Under the pieces are notes generated by a model, which saw only the letters and a program-made list of their open reading frames with translations, made no database searches and was not told where the DNA came from. The position numbers were made by a program, and so were the translations under genes. From positions 89,950 to 123,496 of the forward strand of contig JAJRTS010000101.1 of assembly GCA_024278175.1 (NCBI GenBank): a stretch of DNA of 33,547 nt. The letters are read 5' to 3'. This stretch comes from Gemmatimonadales bacterium. GTDB taxonomy: Bacteria > Gemmatimonadota > Glassbacteria > GWA2-58-10. Of the stretch, positions 16,306 to 24,401 are shown one piece after another; within the stretch, counting starts at the first letter, position 1; the number at the start of each line of letters is the position of its first letter.

Positions 16306-17580
16306 TCACGCCTCTTCGGGCTTGTCCCGATCACCGACCTTGTTCAGGCGGTGGCCCATCTGCTCCCGCTTGGTTTCCAGATAACGGCGGTTGTAATCGT
16401 TGGGGTCCTGTTCCAACGGCACCTGCTCGGTAACTTCCAGGCCGAAACCGCCGTAGATGAAAGCATCGACCTTCTTGGGATTGTTGGTCAGCAGGCGCAC
16501 GCTGGAAAGCCCCAGGTCCTTGAGAATCTGGATCCCCACACCGTAGTCGCGCTCGTCGGCGGCAAAACCCAGCTCGATATTGGCCTGAACCGTATCGAAT
16601 CCCTTGTCCTGCAGGGCATAGGCCTTGATTTTCGGCGCCAGGCCGATCCCGCGGCCCTCCTGGTTGAGGTAGACCACCACGCCCAGGCCCTCCTGCTGAA
16701 CCATCTGCATGGCCGTGTTGAGCTGGTAGCGGCAGTCGCAGCGAAGGCTGCCCAGGGCGTCGCCCGTCAGGCAACTGCTGTGGACCCGCACCAGCACGTT
16801 GCTCTTGCCCGCCACCGGTCCGCAGACCAGCGCCAGGTGGCTTTCGTTGCTGTACGTGGTCTCGTAGAGATGCATATCGAACTTGCCGAAGGCCGTGGGC
16901 AGCACCGTGCGCTCCGTGCACTGGACAATCTTCTCCCGGCTCTCGCGATAGCTGATCAGGTCCCGAATCGACGCCACCGGCAGGTTGTGCCGACGGGCGA
17001 ACTCGAACAGGCGCGGCAGGCGCGCCATCGTTCCGTCCTCGTCCATGATCTCGCAAAGCACACCGATCGGCTGCAGACCGGCCAGCCGCGCCAGATCGAC
17101 AGTAGCCTCGGTGTGTCCGGCCCTGCGCAGCACGCCGCCCTCGCGGGCGCGTAGCGGGAATATGTGCCCGGGCCGCGCAAAGTCCGTGGGCCGCGAGCGG
17201 GGGTCGCACAGGGCCTTGACCGTGGCCGCGCGGTCAGGGGCGGAGATACCGGTGGTGGTTCCCGCCTTGACGTCCACGCTGACCGTGAACGAGGTGCCGT
17301 GGGACTCGGTGTTCTGATCATCGCCCACCATCGGGTTCAGATTCAACTCGTCGGCGCGCGACTCGGTCATCGGCACGCAGACCAGTCCCCGGCCCTGGGT
17401 TACCATAAAATTGATCTTCTCCGGGGTCACATGCCCGGCCCCGAAAATGAGGTCGCCCTCGTTCTCGCGCCGCTCGTCATCGACCAGCACCACCATTGCC
17501 CCGCTGCGGATCTGCTCGATAACTTCCTCTATCGGCGCCATGCCGTACTTTTCACTCACCATTTCCTCTTCCAAATACAA
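16306..17580 (-). CDS. ribBA: Bifunctional 3,4-dihydroxy-2-butanone-4-phosphate synthase / GTP cyclohydrolase II
   Basis: A 424-residue fusion that makes both riboflavin precursors, from ribulose 5-phosphate and GTP. The N-terminal half has DDERRENEGDLI, ESHGTSFTVSVD and GHIFPLRAREGGVLRRAGHTEA (DHBP synthase). The C-terminal half has the zinc site RVHSSCLTGDALGSLRCDC, the catalytic QEGRGIGL and LLTNNPKKV (GTP cyclohydrolase II). All key residues of both halves appear intact. The start is uncertain: TTG 17580 has AGGGG seven bases upstream, while ATG 17562 and GTG 17559 follow GAGGAA closely. It starts 17 bp after ribE. About 16 residues follow the last conserved block, ending PEEA. Confidence 0.95.
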   Translation of the reverse strand: MYLEEEMVSEKYGMAPIEEVIEQIRSGAMVVLVDDERRENEGDLIFGAGHVTPEKINFMVTQGRGLVCVPMTESRADELNLNPMVGDDQNTESHGTSFTVSVDVKAGTTTGISAPDRAATVKALCDPRSRPTDFARPGHIFPLRAREGGVLRRAGHTEATVDLARLAGLQPIGVLCEIMDEDGTMARLPRLFEFARRHNLPVASIRDLISYRESREKIVQCTERTVLPTAFGKFDMHLYETTYSNESHLALVCGPVAGKSNVLVRVHSSCLTGDALGSLRCDCRYQLNTAMQMVQQEGLGVVVYLNQEGRGIGLAPKIKAYALQDKGFDTVQANIELGFAADERDYGVGIQILKDLGLSSVRLLTNNPKKVDAFIYGGFGLEVTEQVPLEQDPNDYNRRYLETKREQMGHRLNKVGDRDKPEEA

Positions 17581-17597
17581 TCTGCGGCCCCTGAGGC

Positions 17598-18239
17598 TCA
17601 GTAGCCCCAGCCGCGAAGTTTATCCTCGGTAAGCATCGCCCCAGCCTTACGTGTTCGCTCCAGCGACGCCACCACGTACTTGCCGATAATGTCGGTTTCG
17701 ACATTAACCATCTCACCGATCGAGCGCATGCCGAGCGTGGTGTGGCTCAACGTGAAACCGACCAGCGAGACAGTGAAAGAATTCCCGCCCAGCCGGGCCA
17801 CGGTCAGGCTCACGCCATCGACAGCCACCGAGCCGCGTCCCACAATGAGCGGGGCGATCCGTTCGTTGAGCGCGAACTCCATCAACACGCTCTCGGGCAG
17901 AGGGCACACGCTCACCACGGTGGTGACGGCGTCCACATGGCCCTGGACAATATGGCCGTGAAGGCGGCCGTCGACAGAGAGCGGACGCTCCAGATTGACC
18001 CGCGCACCCACCTTGAGCGCGCCCAGATTGGTCTTCTCCAGGGTTTCGCTCACCGCCTCCAACCGGACAACCCTGCGCTCGACAGCGGTGGCTGTCAGGC
18101 AGACGCCGTTGACAGAGAGCGAATCGCCCGGCCTCATGCCCTCGGCCAGAGGTCCGGCCTCGATAGCCAGCGACTTTCCGCCGCCAATAACGCCGAGCGC
18201 GGAGACCGCGCCAAGATACTCGATAATTCCGCTGAACAT
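17598..18239 (-). CDS. ribE: Riboflavin synthase, alpha chain
   Basis: A 213-residue trimeric enzyme that dismutates two 6,7-dimethyl-8-ribityllumazine molecules to riboflavin and the ribityl-uracil precursor. It begins MFSGIIEYLGAV, the invariant start of the family, and has two related barrel halves. In the second half HGHIVQGHVDAV and VDGVSLTV are diagnostic, as is VNGVCLTA in the first. The ATG at 18239 is preceded by AGGTG; the frame runs 13 codons further upstream but does not match the family. It lies 55 bp after ribD. Confidence 0.95.
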   Translation of the reverse strand: MFSGIIEYLGAVSALGVIGGGKSLAIEAGPLAEGMRPGDSLSVNGVCLTATAVERRVVRLEAVSETLEKTNLGALKVGARVNLERPLSVDGRLHGHIVQGHVDAVTTVVSVCPLPESVLMEFALNERIAPLIVGRGSVAVDGVSLTVARLGGNSFTVSLVGFTLSHTTLGMRSIGEMVNVETDIIGKYVVASLERTRKAGAMLTEDKLRGWGY

Positions 18240-18294
18240 GGTAACACCTATAATAACATAAAGCTTCGGTTGAGGCAACTGAAGCGGAGCAGGG

Positions 18295-19395
18295 TCAATC
18301 CAGGCGGGCGGTCAGGTAAAAATCATCTCCGATCAGCCGCTGCTCCACATCGCGTAGCGAAAGCGCACCGCCCTGCCTGCCGATATCGCCGATCCCCTGC
18401 AGCGCGGCTCCCTCGCCCAGCACAACCGGCGCGATAAACAGGTGCAGGCGCTGGACCAACCCCCCGCGCAGCAGGGAAGTGGCCACCCCGCGGCCACCCT
18501 CGGCCAGTACGCTGGTGATCCCGCGCCCGTAAAGCAGCTCGCCAACCGCGCGGATATCGAACAGGCCATCACCGGCGGCGGCCAGAGCGGCCAGTTCCAC
18601 ACCGGCGGCGGCCAGGGCAGCGCGGGACGAATCCTCCGCGCGCCCGGGATCATAAATCACCAGCGTGGGAAAACGACCGGCACCGGCGGCCAGCTTGCAG
18701 CGGGGCGGTGTGCGCAGGCCGGGGTCGAGCACCACCCTCACGGGCCGGGGCGCGCTGCGGATACCGCGCACGTTGAGCAGCGGGTCGTCGGCAAGCACGG
18801 TGCCCACCCCCACCATCACGGCCCCGTGGGCGGCGCGCAGACGGTGGACGAGCCGCAGCGATTCGCGGCCCGAGATCCGGGTGCGCACTCCGGGGCCGGC
18901 GGCGATCTTGCCGTCGAGAGTCTGGGCCAGCTTGAGCGAGAAAAACGCCGAGCCGGTTGTTACGTTATGGACAAACACCTCGTTGAGCCGCCGCGCCCGG
19001 CGGGCCAGCAATCCCACCTCAACCCTCACCCCGGCGCGCCGCAGACGGGCGATACCCCTGCCCCGGACCCGTGGGTCGGGATCGCGCATGGCGGCCACCA
19101 CGCGGCTGATTCCCGCCTCGATAACGGCATCGGCGCAGGGAGGGGTACGGCCGGTGTGGGAGCAGGGTTCCAGATTAACGTACAGGGTAGCGCCACGGGC
19201 CCCGGTGCCTGCGCGCCGCAGGGCCATTCGTTCGGCGTGGGGCTTACCCGCCGAGCGGTGGTAACCCTCGGCGACAATTTCTTCGCCGGAGACTATCACG
19301 GAGCCGACCAGCGGGTTGGGCGCGGTCCGGCCCATGCCCTTCTCCGCCAGCTCCAGGCAGCGCCGCATCATCCGCGTGTCGAATTCCGTGTTCAT
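18295..19395 (-). CDS. ribD: Bifunctional pyrimidine deaminase / reductase RibD
   Basis: A 366-residue enzyme for the second and third steps of the riboflavin pathway. The N-terminal deaminase has the zinc site HAERMAL (His53, Glu55) and PCSHTGRTPPC, with the substrate motif APNPLVGSV. The C-terminal reductase has SLKLAQTLDGKIA, GVGTVLADDPLLNVR and LAEGGRGVATSLL. I start at MNTEFDTRMM, a usual RibD beginning; an ATG eight codons upstream adjoins the hairpin at 19420-19453 and has no ribosome-binding site. It is the first gene of the rib cluster. No FMN riboswitch is visible upstream, where a rubredoxin gene lies 87 bp away. Confidence 0.94.
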   Translation of the reverse strand: MNTEFDTRMMRRCLELAEKGMGRTAPNPLVGSVIVSGEEIVAEGYHRSAGKPHAERMALRRAGTGARGATLYVNLEPCSHTGRTPPCADAVIEAGISRVVAAMRDPDPRVRGRGIARLRRAGVRVEVGLLARRARRLNEVFVHNVTTGSAFFSLKLAQTLDGKIAAGPGVRTRISGRESLRLVHRLRAAHGAVMVGVGTVLADDPLLNVRGIRSAPRPVRVVLDPGLRTPPRCKLAAGAGRFPTLVIYDPGRAEDSSRAALAAAGVELAALAAAGDGLFDIRAVGELLYGRGITSVLAEGGRGVATSLLRGGLVQRLHLFIAPVVLGEGAALQGIGDIGRQGGALSLRDVEQRLIGDDFYLTARLD

Positions 19396-19419
19396 CAACC
19401 GCAATCCCGGCCTAAACAT

Positions 19420-19453
19420 CCAGGGGCCGGCCCCGGTTGGGACCGGCCCCTGG
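19420..19453 (-). terminator. GC-rich 11-bp hairpin between rubredoxin and ribD
   Basis: CCAGGGGCCGG (19420-19430) pairs perfectly with CCGGCCCCTGG (19443-19453) across a 12-nt loop. On the minus strand it begins about 30 nt after the rubredoxin stop and is followed by ATGTTTAGG, not a clear U-tract. It probably stops or attenuates transcription before ribD, but it could also regulate ribD translation, since it directly precedes that gene's alternative upstream ATG. Confidence 0.6.
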
Positions 19454-19482
19454 ATTACGATATATTCTCAAAAAGCGACAAC

Positions 19483-19647
19483 TCAGCCGTCGGTCTTGCT
19501 GAAATCATCTTTACCCACACCACAGACGGGGCAAAGCCAGTCGTCAGGCAGGTCCTCGAAAGCTGTTCCGGGTTCGATACCCTGGGTGGAGTCACCCTGT
19601 TCGGGATCGTATACCCACTCGCACACGTCGCAAATCCATTTCTGCAT
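19483..19647 (-). CDS. Rubredoxin
   Basis: A 54-residue protein with the two iron-binding knuckles CDVC (Cys6, Cys9) and CPVC (Cys39, Cys42), WVYDPEQGD after the first and the [12 protein letters not shown] pattern before the second. These define rubredoxin, a cytoplasmic one-electron carrier with an Fe(Cys)4 centre. The ATG has AGGAG eight bases upstream. It stands alone between ribD and a HAD phosphatase; no rubrerythrin, superoxide reductase or alkane hydroxylase partner is in the window, so its redox partner is unknown. In this setting it may help in oxygen defence. Confidence 0.95.
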   Translation of the reverse strand: MQKWICDVCEWVYDPEQGDSTQGIEPGTAFEDLPDDWLCPVCGVGKDDFSKTDG

Positions 19648-19690
19648 CTCGAATCTCCTTTCCGGTGATTCTCACCAGTTGCCAGCAACA

Positions 19691-19719
19691 ATATTACGAA
19701 CCAGCATACAACTGCTCAA
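19691..19719 (-). promoter_or_regulatory. Candidate sigma70-type promoter for rubredoxin
   Basis: On the minus strand TTGAGC (19719-19714) and TAATAT (19696-19691) are separated by 17 bp, about 45 bp before the rubredoxin ATG. Each box matches the consensus at four of six positions, so this is a moderate candidate only. Confidence 0.35.
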
Positions 19720-19762
19720 TTACAAATGATAACCGTTCTCTCCCGAGGGTGAAACGGATGGC

Positions 19763-20431
19763 TCAGTTTCCGTTCTCAGCCAATCCGGCCAGCAGCGGCC
19801 TGTCGATTTCCGCCAGCGAACCCAGCAGCGCATGGGCGCCGTCGTAGTTCCGGTTGAAGCGGTTGCGCACGGCGATAACGGTCATCCCGGCGGCGCGCCC
19901 GGCCTGGATTCCGGCCCAGGCGTCTTCGAGCACGATACAGTTTGCCGGAGCGGCGCCCACCCGGCTGGCGCCGAGCAAAAAACACTCCGGTTCGGGCTTG
20001 CCCACGCTGACATCGTCGCCGGTGACCACCGAATCGAACTCGCCGGCCAGGCCGGTCAATTCCAGCAGCCGATTGACATAGCCGCTGATCCCGCTGCTGA
20101 CCACAGCCGTTTTAAGTCCCAGTTCCCTGAACAGGGCCAGCGACTGACGCACACCGGGCATCAGCTCGACTCCCTGCTCGACAAGGGCCATGAATATCTC
20201 GTGACGCTCCTGGGCCCAGCGCCGCGGAGTAATCCCGAGTTCCAGAGAATCAACCACCAGCGCGGCGACATCGATCACGCGCTTGCCGTAGAACGAGCGA
20301 CGGACCTCCCCGGAGAGCTCCTCCATCGAGCGCCCATACACATTCACTGTTTTTTCACTGGCGATACCGTGCACCGGCTCACTATCTACAATCAACCCGT
20401 CCAGGTCGTACAAAGCAGCTTCAAAACTCAA
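19763..20431 (-). CDS. HAD-superfamily phosphatase (beta-phosphoglucomutase-like)
   Basis: A 222-residue haloacid-dehalogenase-fold hydrolase with a helical cap. Motif I is LYDLDGLIVDSEP (nucleophile Asp and acid/base Asp), motif II is VVSSG, the motif III lysine is in VGKPEPECF and motif IV is LEDAWAGIQAG. These proteins dephosphorylate or isomerise small sugar phosphates; PgmB, phosphoglycolate phosphatase-like and 2-deoxyglucose-6-phosphatase-like activities cannot be separated here. The TTG at 20431 sits five bases after AAGGAG, while the GTG two codons upstream overlaps that site, so I prefer TTG. It is probably transcribed with, or just upstream of, the rubredoxin gene (115-bp gap). Confidence 0.85.
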   Translation of the reverse strand: MSFEAALYDLDGLIVDSEPVHGIASEKTVNVYGRSMEELSGEVRRSFYGKRVIDVAALVVDSLELGITPRRWAQERHEIFMALVEQGVELMPGVRQSLALFRELGLKTAVVSSGISGYVNRLLELTGLAGEFDSVVTGDDVSVGKPEPECFLLGASRVGAAPANCIVLEDAWAGIQAGRAAGMTVIAVRNRFNRNYDGAHALLGSLAEIDRPLLAGLAENGN

Positions 20432-20626
20432 TCCCACTCCTTTTCACGCCAGCGGCCGATCAACCATCCGTGCGCACACCGTCCACCGGCCAGCACTCAC
20501 CATATGCTTGCAGATTATCATCGGCCATATTAGCTTGCGAACGATGAAAGACAATTACCACCGCCGCCTTTAATATATCTTAAAAGCGGCGATTTTGCCA
20601 ACCTCAACGCGGGAAACGCAGCCATC

Positions 20627-20782
20627 ATGTATTTCGATTGGGTCACATGGAGCATCTGGTCGATCGGTCTGGTAATCCTGATTGTCTGGATTTACGTACC
20701 TGCCAAGGAATTCGCCCAACTGATCAAGGACCGCCGCCGGGGCAGTGCCGCAGTGCGGGATAACACACCAAAAGAGCATTGA
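20627..20782 (+). CDS. Possible 51-residue single-helix membrane protein
   Basis: An ATG frame encodes MYFDWVTWSIWSIGLVILIV, then WIYVPAKEFAQLIKDRRRG and a short hydrophilic tail ending PKEH. The hydrophobic, tryptophan-rich helix (about residues 8-24) followed by a basic stretch is typical of small N-out, C-in membrane proteins. It is one of the few plus-strand candidates and converges with the coiled-coil gene, whose stop is 7 bp away. The ribosome-binding site is weak (GGGAAACGC about 10 bases upstream). No family is recognised; it may be spurious, although its composition looks protein-like. Confidence 0.45.
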   Translation: MYFDWVTWSIWSIGLVILIVWIYVPAKEFAQLIKDRRRGSAAVRDNTPKEH

Positions 20783-20788
20783 CCGGTA

Positions 20789-21364
20789 TTATTGACTTTT
20801 ACCGATAGAAACGATTGAACTCTGTGCAAGATGTTCGTATTCATGCTTCAGCCTGCCCAGTTCCTTGCTGAGTTGGGCAAGCAACTGGAATTCCCTCTCC
20901 TTTTTTTCGATTAGACCTTTTTGTGATTGCCGGTCTGTCCTGGCCTGCTTGATTTTTTCCATCCAGAGCGATTTTTTACCGTTAATCTCCTGCCAGAGTT
21001 TTTCTATCATCCCCTTGCGGCGTTGGATAATCCGGCTCAGGTCCTGTTCCATCTCCTGGTCAACCGACTTGCTCTCATCGCGAAGGATTTCCAGGATTTC
21101 CTTAATCTCATCCCTGAGCTGTTCCATTTCCGAGTTCATCTGCATCAGCTCGCGGATACGGCTGTTGTAGGAAACACGAAGGCGGTCCAGGTCGGCCTGA
21201 AGAGTCTTATACCGACGATCATGAAAGCCGCGCTCCTTGCTGCATTTCATGTACGCAGCCTTTTTTTCCTGGAGCAGCCGCTGATGACGGAAAACCAGAA
21301 CCGCCACGACCAGGGTCGCCACGGAAATCAGCAGGGCAACCAAAAACATCATGCCAACACCCAT
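20789..21364 (-). CDS. Membrane-anchored coiled-coil protein of unknown function
   Basis: A 191-residue protein with one N-terminal membrane helix (about 4-25, MMFLVALLISVATLVVAVLVF) followed by a long charged helical region (30-180) with heptad-like spacing of Leu, Ile and Met and many Glu, Lys and Arg. It probably forms a cytoplasmic coiled coil tethered to the inner membrane. GGGAGAG precedes the ATG by four bases. It lies 36 bp after the GMC oxidoreductase and is the last gene of that operon, so it may be a scaffold for the enzyme or simply co-transcribed. I do not recognise a family. Confidence 0.7.
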   Translation of the reverse strand: MGVGMMFLVALLISVATLVVAVLVFRHQRLLQEKKAAYMKCSKERGFHDRRYKTLQADLDRLRVSYNSRIRELMQMNSEMEQLRDEIKEILEILRDESKSVDQEMEQDLSRIIQRRKGMIEKLWQEINGKKSLWMEKIKQARTDRQSQKGLIEKKEREFQLLAQLSKELGRLKHEYEHLAQSSIVSIGKSQ

Positions 21365-21400
21365 CGTACTCTCCCTGATTGACAGGTCAAATTCGCAAGC

Positions 21401-22930
21401 TCAACCGGACCGGCGGCTGATCAGGTGGTCTGCGGTCCGGGCCGCAAGGGCCATGATAGTCAGCGACGGGTTGACCGCTCCCGAAGTGGGGAACACGCTC
21501 CCGTCACAGATATATAATCCCGGCACATCATGGCAGGCGCCCCAGCGGTCGACCACGCTCTTATCCGGATCATCGCCCATCCTGCAGGTTCCCAGCGGGT
21601 GCGCGCTGCCGCTGGAAATATAGTGGTTTTCCCAGTCGTCCGCCCCACCGGCCCGGCAGATACTGCGCGAGCTGGCCACCGCATGCTCGAACATGTTCAA
21701 CTCGTTGACGGTACGCTTAAAGCGAACCCTGGGCCTGGGGAACCCGTTCTCATCGGTTGCCTCGGGGTCGGGATAGACCATGTTTTCCGGCCGCGCCTGG
21801 TCCTCGCCCACCACCGCCAGCCGGATTATCCGGTTGTAGCTACCCATCACGTCCATCAACCTCCCGCCCCACCGGTCGCGCTCAAGGTAGCCGACGAACT
21901 CGGCCGGCGGGGGAAGCAGGGATACATACAGGGTGTAGCCGCGATGGAAATCCCCGCCGGGTGCACCCTCGTAGAAATCCTGCACGTTTATCCCGCCGCT
22001 GATCCCCATGTAGCCGTTGACCACCTCGGGGAAACGGGCCATGTAGCGGCCGCCGTTGTGGCACATCAGGTTGCGGCCCACCATCGCGCTGCGAGCTCCC
22101 AGGCCATCGTGATGGGCCGGGCCGCGGCTGCGGCGAAGCAGGGTGGGATTGAGCAGGGCGCTGCCGCAGAGCATAACCAGATCGGAATCCGCCCGTTGTT
22201 TTACTCCTTCGGCATCCTTGTACACAACACCCGTGGCGCGACCCGCCGCGTTGGTTTCGATTGTCAGTACCTTGTATCCCGCGCGGATATCCGCCCCGTT
22301 TTTGACGGCGGCGGGGATATAGGTCATCTCCGGAGAACTCTTGTCGCCCACCATGCAGCCCTCCCCGCATCTGGCGCAATAGGTGCAGGAGGGCCGTCCG
22401 CGGTAGGGCCGCGAGATAATCGACATCGGCGTGGAAGCGGGATGATAGCCCAGTGTGCGCGCGCCCCGGGCAAACAACTGCGCTCCCCGGGAGACAGGGT
22501 GCGCAGGGTTGGGATACGCACCGCGCGGGACCTCAAACACGTTTTTGTTACTGCCGCTGGCCCCGCTGAATATTTCCACTTTATTGTAGAAAGGCTCAAG
22601 CTCTTTGTAGCTGATCGGCCAGTCCGTGCCGCAGCCCGCCCTGGTGCGGGTGGCGAAATCGCTCTCGTGGAGACGGAAAAACACACCGGCGAAAAACAGC
22701 ATGCTGCCGCCCACGCACTTGACCATCGAGGGCCGCAAGCTGCCCGGCTCGTAGGTGAGCCCGGTGGGGGTTCGCACCGCACGCTCATCGGGATAATCCC
22801 TGAACGGGCTGTACCAGGGGCCTTCCTCCAGCGCCAGTACTTTCCAGCCGGCACCGGAAAGAGCCTCGGTCACCACGCTGCCGGCCGCTCCCAGCCCGAT
22901 TATGATCGCATCGTATTTGGCACGCGGCAT
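21401..22930 (-). CDS. GMC-family FAD oxidoreductase (gluconate/glucoside dehydrogenase-like large subunit)
   Basis: A 509-residue flavoenzyme. The FAD-binding motif is GLGAAGS (12-18), followed by LALEEGPWY. GGSMLFFAGVFFR marks the second flavin-contact region. The C-terminal part has HPLGTCRMG and NPSLTIMALAARTADHL, which carry the catalytic His and Asn of the GMC fold. A four-cysteine cluster (Cys182, 185, 188, 192; C-x2-C-x2-C-x3-C) lies in the middle and could bind an iron-sulfur centre, as in some FAD-dependent glucose dehydrogenases. There is no signal peptide; export as a complex with the Tat-signalled small subunit (3-bp gap upstream) is the usual solution in this family. It would oxidise a sugar or alcohol and pass electrons to the cytochrome encoded upstream. 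Confidence 0.85.
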   Translation of the reverse strand: MPRAKYDAIIIGLGAAGSVVTEALSGAGWKVLALEEGPWYSPFRDYPDERAVRTPTGLTYEPGSLRPSMVKCVGGSMLFFAGVFFRLHESDFATRTRAGCGTDWPISYKELEPFYNKVEIFSGASGSNKNVFEVPRGAYPNPAHPVSRGAQLFARGARTLGYHPASTPMSIISRPYRGRPSCTYCARCGEGCMVGDKSSPEMTYIPAAVKNGADIRAGYKVLTIETNAAGRATGVVYKDAEGVKQRADSDLVMLCGSALLNPTLLRRSRGPAHHDGLGARSAMVGRNLMCHNGGRYMARFPEVVNGYMGISGGINVQDFYEGAPGGDFHRGYTLYVSLLPPPAEFVGYLERDRWGGRLMDVMGSYNRIIRLAVVGEDQARPENMVYPDPEATDENGFPRPRVRFKRTVNELNMFEHAVASSRSICRAGGADDWENHYISSGSAHPLGTCRMGDDPDKSVVDRWGACHDVPGLYICDGSVFPTSGAVNPSLTIMALAARTADHLISRRSG

Positions 22931-22933
22931 GGC

Positions 22934-23440
22934 TTACTCCCAGGTTTCCGCTAATTGAAAAAACTCGGGATAACCGACGAACTGGGTCGTTTCCCTGTAC
23001 CCGGTAAATTTCATCCCCGCCCCGCTCGAAAAATAGACCCGCAGCACATCCTCACGCATGGCGGCGAATTCTTTGCCGATTTTTTTGCCAAATTCCTCGT
23101 CACTTTCGATCAACTTTTTCAGAACGCCCGCCTGCCGCTCGCCTGCCAGGGCGAAAAAACTTTCGCCGGCCCTGTCATCCGTTGCCCGGTTCAGCTGTTC
23201 CAACGCGGCACGATACCTTTCCCGGCGCTCCCGCCTGCCGGGGTCACCGATTTCAGCCAGCAAGGCGGACGCCACGGCAGAGTTACGCCAAGTGCCGGGC
23301 TCAGAGCCGGGCACAATTACGGCGGCTAAAGCCAGCAGTCTGCTCTCGAATTCACTTTCGGCGGCGAACGCTCCGCGGCCGGTCATCGTTGTGGCGGCAG
23401 CGGCGGCCACCGCCGCCTGAATAAAAGATCTGCGGCGCAT
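22934..23440 (-). CDS. Gluconate 2-dehydrogenase subunit 3-like protein with Tat signal
   Basis: A 168-residue protein. The N-terminus MRRRSFIQAAVAAAAATTMTG, with the consecutive arginines then Phe-Ile, is a Tat signal; cleavage is likely after AFA (about residue 26). The mature part has LALAAVIVPGSEPGTW, the start typical of the gluconate-dehydrogenase subunit 3 family (PF13618), and ends with the aromatic block TGYRETTQFVGYPEF. These small subunits accompany GMC flavoproteins and act as chaperone and Tat hitch-hiker for the catalytic subunit. It starts 26 bp after the cytochrome gene and ends 3 bp before the GMC gene, so the three form one unit. Confidence 0.85.
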   Translation of the reverse strand: MRRRSFIQAAVAAAAATTMTGRGAFAAESEFESRLLALAAVIVPGSEPGTWRNSAVASALLAEIGDPGRRERRERYRAALEQLNRATDDRAGESFFALAGERQAGVLKKLIESDEEFGKKIGKEFAAMREDVLRVYFSSGAGMKFTGYRETTQFVGYPEFFQLAETWE

Positions 23441-23466
23441 TGCTGGAATGCTCCTGAAATTAAGTA

Positions 23467-24342
23467 CTATTTCTCTACCCGTTGCAGCACGTAAAAGCTG
23501 TCGGGCCAGACCTGTGTGGAGGGGTAAAAACGCAACTCCACCACCGCGCCCCCGGCAGCCGGGGCCTGAAGTTCAACAGAACCGCCCGGTTCCAATTCGA
23601 TTTCGCTGTTCCAACCCGGTTCACCGTTCTTTTCGGCAGCGACCGCCAGCACCAGGCTGTGGTGCTCGACAGCCGGGAAGGCGTGGGCAGGCACCAGGCT
23701 GGTGACGGTTATTGCGAATTCATTTCCTTCGGCGGCCACTTTAAGCTCGGCGCCGCCGGAGAGAAACACCGGATCGCGGGAGCCGCTGAAACGGTGCGAG
23801 CTGTGAGTGGCCCGTGGCTGAGCGGCGATATGCTTACCGGATGATGAGCCGCCCTTTGCCGAGGGCATATGGCAGCCCTGGCAGTCGAACTCGCTGTTTG
23901 CCGCCCATTTATGGCAGCTCGCGCAGAAAGCTCCCGTGGCGTAGCGGGCTGCCTTGGCCGTGAAATGCGGCACGTAAAGCGAATCGCCGCTGGACCAGAT
24001 CTGCCTGTCGTCGTCCATGTGGCAGCTCAGGCAATCGACACCGCCGGCGCGGTTATCGCTTCTGAGTTCGATAGCGATTGCAGGCTCCGGGCCGCCACTC
24101 AGACCCGGCGCGTGGCAGTCACAGGCACTTTTGCGGGAATCGCCGGCCTGCTCCTGTCGGTGCTTGAACACGGGTGACCGCCAGGCATCGGCGTGCAGCG
24201 ACCGGCTCCACTCGCGGTGAATCGTCTCGTGACAGGTGACGCAATCGGCCACGCCAACCTCCCCCGCCATTGCGGTTGCGCAGAGGACGGCAAACGCTAC
24301 TCCCAACAGCGGCAATAGTTTTTTGAGATGGTCGGATTTCAC
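23467..24342 (-). CDS. Exported tetrahaem cytochrome c (c554-like)
   Basis: A 291-residue protein with a Sec signal (cleavage likely after AMA, residue 26). Four haem c motifs are visible: CVTCH (34-38), CLSCH, CASCH and CQGCH. A further ACDCH in KSACDCHAP lacks the first cysteine and could be a single-thioether or vestigial haem site. The Cys-rich half (to about residue 165) resembles cytochrome c554/multihaem proteins of periplasmic electron chains; the second half is a beta-rich domain without cysteines. It starts at GTG with no strong ribosome-binding site and is the first gene of the operon with the Tat subunit and GMC enzyme, for which it is the probable electron acceptor. Confidence 0.88.
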   Translation of the reverse strand: MKSDHLKKLLPLLGVAFAVLCATAMAGEVGVADCVTCHETIHREWSRSLHADAWRSPVFKHRQEQAGDSRKSACDCHAPGLSGGPEPAIAIELRSDNRAGGVDCLSCHMDDDRQIWSSGDSLYVPHFTAKAARYATGAFCASCHKWAANSEFDCQGCHMPSAKGGSSSGKHIAAQPRATHSSHRFSGSRDPVFLSGGAELKVAAEGNEFAITVTSLVPAHAFPAVEHHSLVLAVAAEKNGEPGWNSEIELEPGGSVELQAPAAGGAVVELRFYPSTQVWPDSFYVLQRVEK

Positions 24343-24401
24343 TGTGGGAGGTTCCCCGCAAAACGGTTAAATAGAAACACGCCATCGCCGGGCTGCTCGA
24401 T

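Noticed and set aside
19420-19482. FMN riboswitch upstream of ribD
   Set aside because: The space between rubredoxin and ribD is too short and holds only a simple hairpin; the conserved RFN-element segments are not seen.
18442-19668. Plus-strand open frame of 408 codons
   Set aside because: It runs antisense through ribD and rubredoxin, both of which have clear catalytic motifs.
21530-22954. Plus-strand open frame of 474 codons
   Set aside because: It is antisense to the GMC oxidoreductase, whose motifs are unmistakable.
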